Below are positions 62,757-64,000 of a stretch of DNA of 64,000 nt, in pieces. The position numbers were made by a program, and so were the translations under genes. The DNA lies in contig NC_135007.1 of NCBI RefSeq assembly GCF_051020985.1, positions 10,815,501 through 10,879,500 of the forward strand, given 5' to 3'. How positions within the stretch are numbered: the stretch's first letter is position 1; every line of letters starts with the position of its first letter. The notes under the pieces were generated by a model that saw only the letters and a list, made by a program, of their open reading frames with translations, was not told where the DNA came from and made no database searches. Source of the stretch: Nomia melanderi. Lineage: Eukaryota > Arthropoda > Insecta > Hymenoptera > Halictidae.

Positions 62757-63030
62757 TTCTTCGTTTTGTCTAAGAAAATTTGGATTTTGGAATCTTGTGA
62801 AATAATTGTTAGACGCCTGGGTGTTTCTGTTTTTTTTTCAATCGAACGATTGCTTCGTTTTGTCTAAGAAAATTTGGATTTTGGAATCTTGTGAAATAAT
62901 TGTTAGTCGCCTGGATGTTTCTATTTTTTCAATTGAACGATTGCTTTATTTTGTCTAGGATAGTTTAAATTTTGGGATATTGTAGTATAATTGTTATTAG
63001 TCTGTGTTCTTGTTTTCTTCTGATAATATT
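62757..63030. repeat. 91-94 bp tandem repeat, about 3 copies
   Basis: TCGTTTTGTCTAAGAAAATT at 62761 and 62855, and a diverged TTATTTTGTCTAGGA at 62946. The first two copies are nearly identical. Confidence 0.85.
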
Positions 63031-64000
63031 TCGGATGCACAAATAAGGAGCACAGCGGGGTTAAATCCGAGCAGCGACTCTCGTACTCCATTTCGCGCGT
63101 CCCTGTCACGTGACCAACGCTACACGCTCGGAAGAACGATCGGAAGAAGAAAGCTCGAGAGAAATCGCGTGAACGCGAGCGTTTCTGCATTTCAAGGGGA
63201 AGCTTGGTAAATGGTGCTTACCGGTAAACGATGTTAATTTATCAAGATTACCGTTCAATGGAAGTTCTCCTTTCGAATTAATTGTTGGATGTTATTCGTA
63301 AATCAATAATAAAGTTTGTATTATACCAGGGAACAAGGAAAGTGTAAAATAACGTTTTGTTATGAACAATTTTATTCGAAGCGAGACGAGTTAATGACTT
63401 AGGACAGTAAAATTATCATCCTCCTTTTTTTTACGGTGGAACTTACGTATCGTAAAACGGGAATTTTATTATTATTTTATACGAGTTGTATCTTATAGCA
63501 AAATTTCATTAACGCATCGTAAAATGACGATTTTAGTGCTACTTTACGCGTGATATTTCGGATAGTGAGCTTTTAGTGGTTAAAATCTATTAAGAATATC
63601 TTATTCCAGTAATCTACAGTTAAATACAGATGAGCACAACATCTACCCGTAGCATTACCTTCTTACCCGTGCCCCGTAAACAGAAAAATAAGCTTTAATT
63701 AATTTACTTTCAGGATAATGCCATGAATCACGGAAAGGTGGTCACGAAGTGCTGCTTCCATCGTGTAGAAGCGTTATCCGAGTAAAACTCAAGACAGCAA
63801 TTACTTAAGAAATTCATGATACGACAATAATTATATCAAACGTTACGTATACAATAACACAATAAAATTACATTCTGTCTACAACATAACTAACAATATA
63901 AGAACTCCCAATTCCTCAGTTCCACTTTCATCAAACAAACAACTCGAATTGGATTTCAATTCTATCGAATATCAATTCACCAATATATTAATAAACCAAC

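Larger units (their letters stand above)
58874..64000 (-). other. Intron upstream of the first visible USP exon
   Basis: No Cys-box exon (NEPGQNSCFLNSAVQ type) found on the minus strand, so at least 5.1 kb of intron runs to the window edge. It carries an alternating tandem repeat at 59640-60180, a 94 bp repeat at 62757-63030 and a GC-rich patch at 62340-62720. Confidence 0.75.

Noticed and set aside
1..64000. Possible defence islands, CRISPR arrays, tRNA or rRNA genes.
   Set aside because: The window is insect nuclear DNA; regularly spaced short repeats are tandem arrays without spacers, and no tRNA cloverleaf or rRNA core could be supported by reading.

Overview
This is a 64 kb window of nuclear DNA from an insect, most likely a hymenopteran and probably a bee. 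The evidence is intron-rich genes with consensus GT-AG junctions, proteins close in sequence to Drosophila and vertebrate families, AT-rich introns alternating with GC-rich stretches where CpG is not depleted (typical of Hymenoptera), and many short TTAA-flanked piggyBac-like MITEs. I see no bacterial operons, no CRISPR array, no rRNA and no tRNA I could support. The order-level assignment is inference; the gene identities are firm.

Three protein-coding genes are supported. (1) On the minus strand, the first two coding exons (17797-17417 and 12951-12727) of a class I Golgi alpha-1,2-mannosidase (Drosophila alpha-Man-Ia type). The catalytic exons were not found, so positions 1-12726 are read as intron and the gene continues beyond the left edge. 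(2) On the plus strand, a complete 17-exon neprilysin-like M13 zinc metallopeptidase (20328-26529; 758 aa after joining exons, all phases checked), including one GC-AG intron. (3) On the minus strand, most of a USP53/USP54-type ubiquitin hydrolase, orthologue of Drosophila echinus (58873-27834). Nine exons give 1902 codons; the N-terminal exon with the catalytic Cys box lies beyond the right edge. Its 3' half is compact, with a single 3.8 kb last exon, while its 5' half is spread over introns of 2.5 to 16 kb.

The mannosidase and neprilysin genes are divergent, with about 2.5 kb between start codons. The neprilysin and USP genes converge, with about 1.3 kb between stop codons. The three genes act in unrelated processes (N-glycan trimming, peptide degradation, ubiquitin/junction biology), and nothing suggests a functional cluster.

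The rest is intron and intergenic DNA. It carries at least seventeen MITE copies in five families, a large imperfect foldback inside a neprilysin intron, six tandem-repeat arrays (40 to 110 bp units), a (CAG)11 tract and a pyrimidine microsatellite. One extra 60-codon acidic reading frame (48195-48016, minus) ends at a good splice donor inside the large USP intron and may be an alternative first exon. I found no convincing novel multi-gene system. The most checkable novelties are the alternative exon, the GC-AG intron, the retained His/Asp boxes of the USP, and the MITE families with pairs sharing one TTAA.
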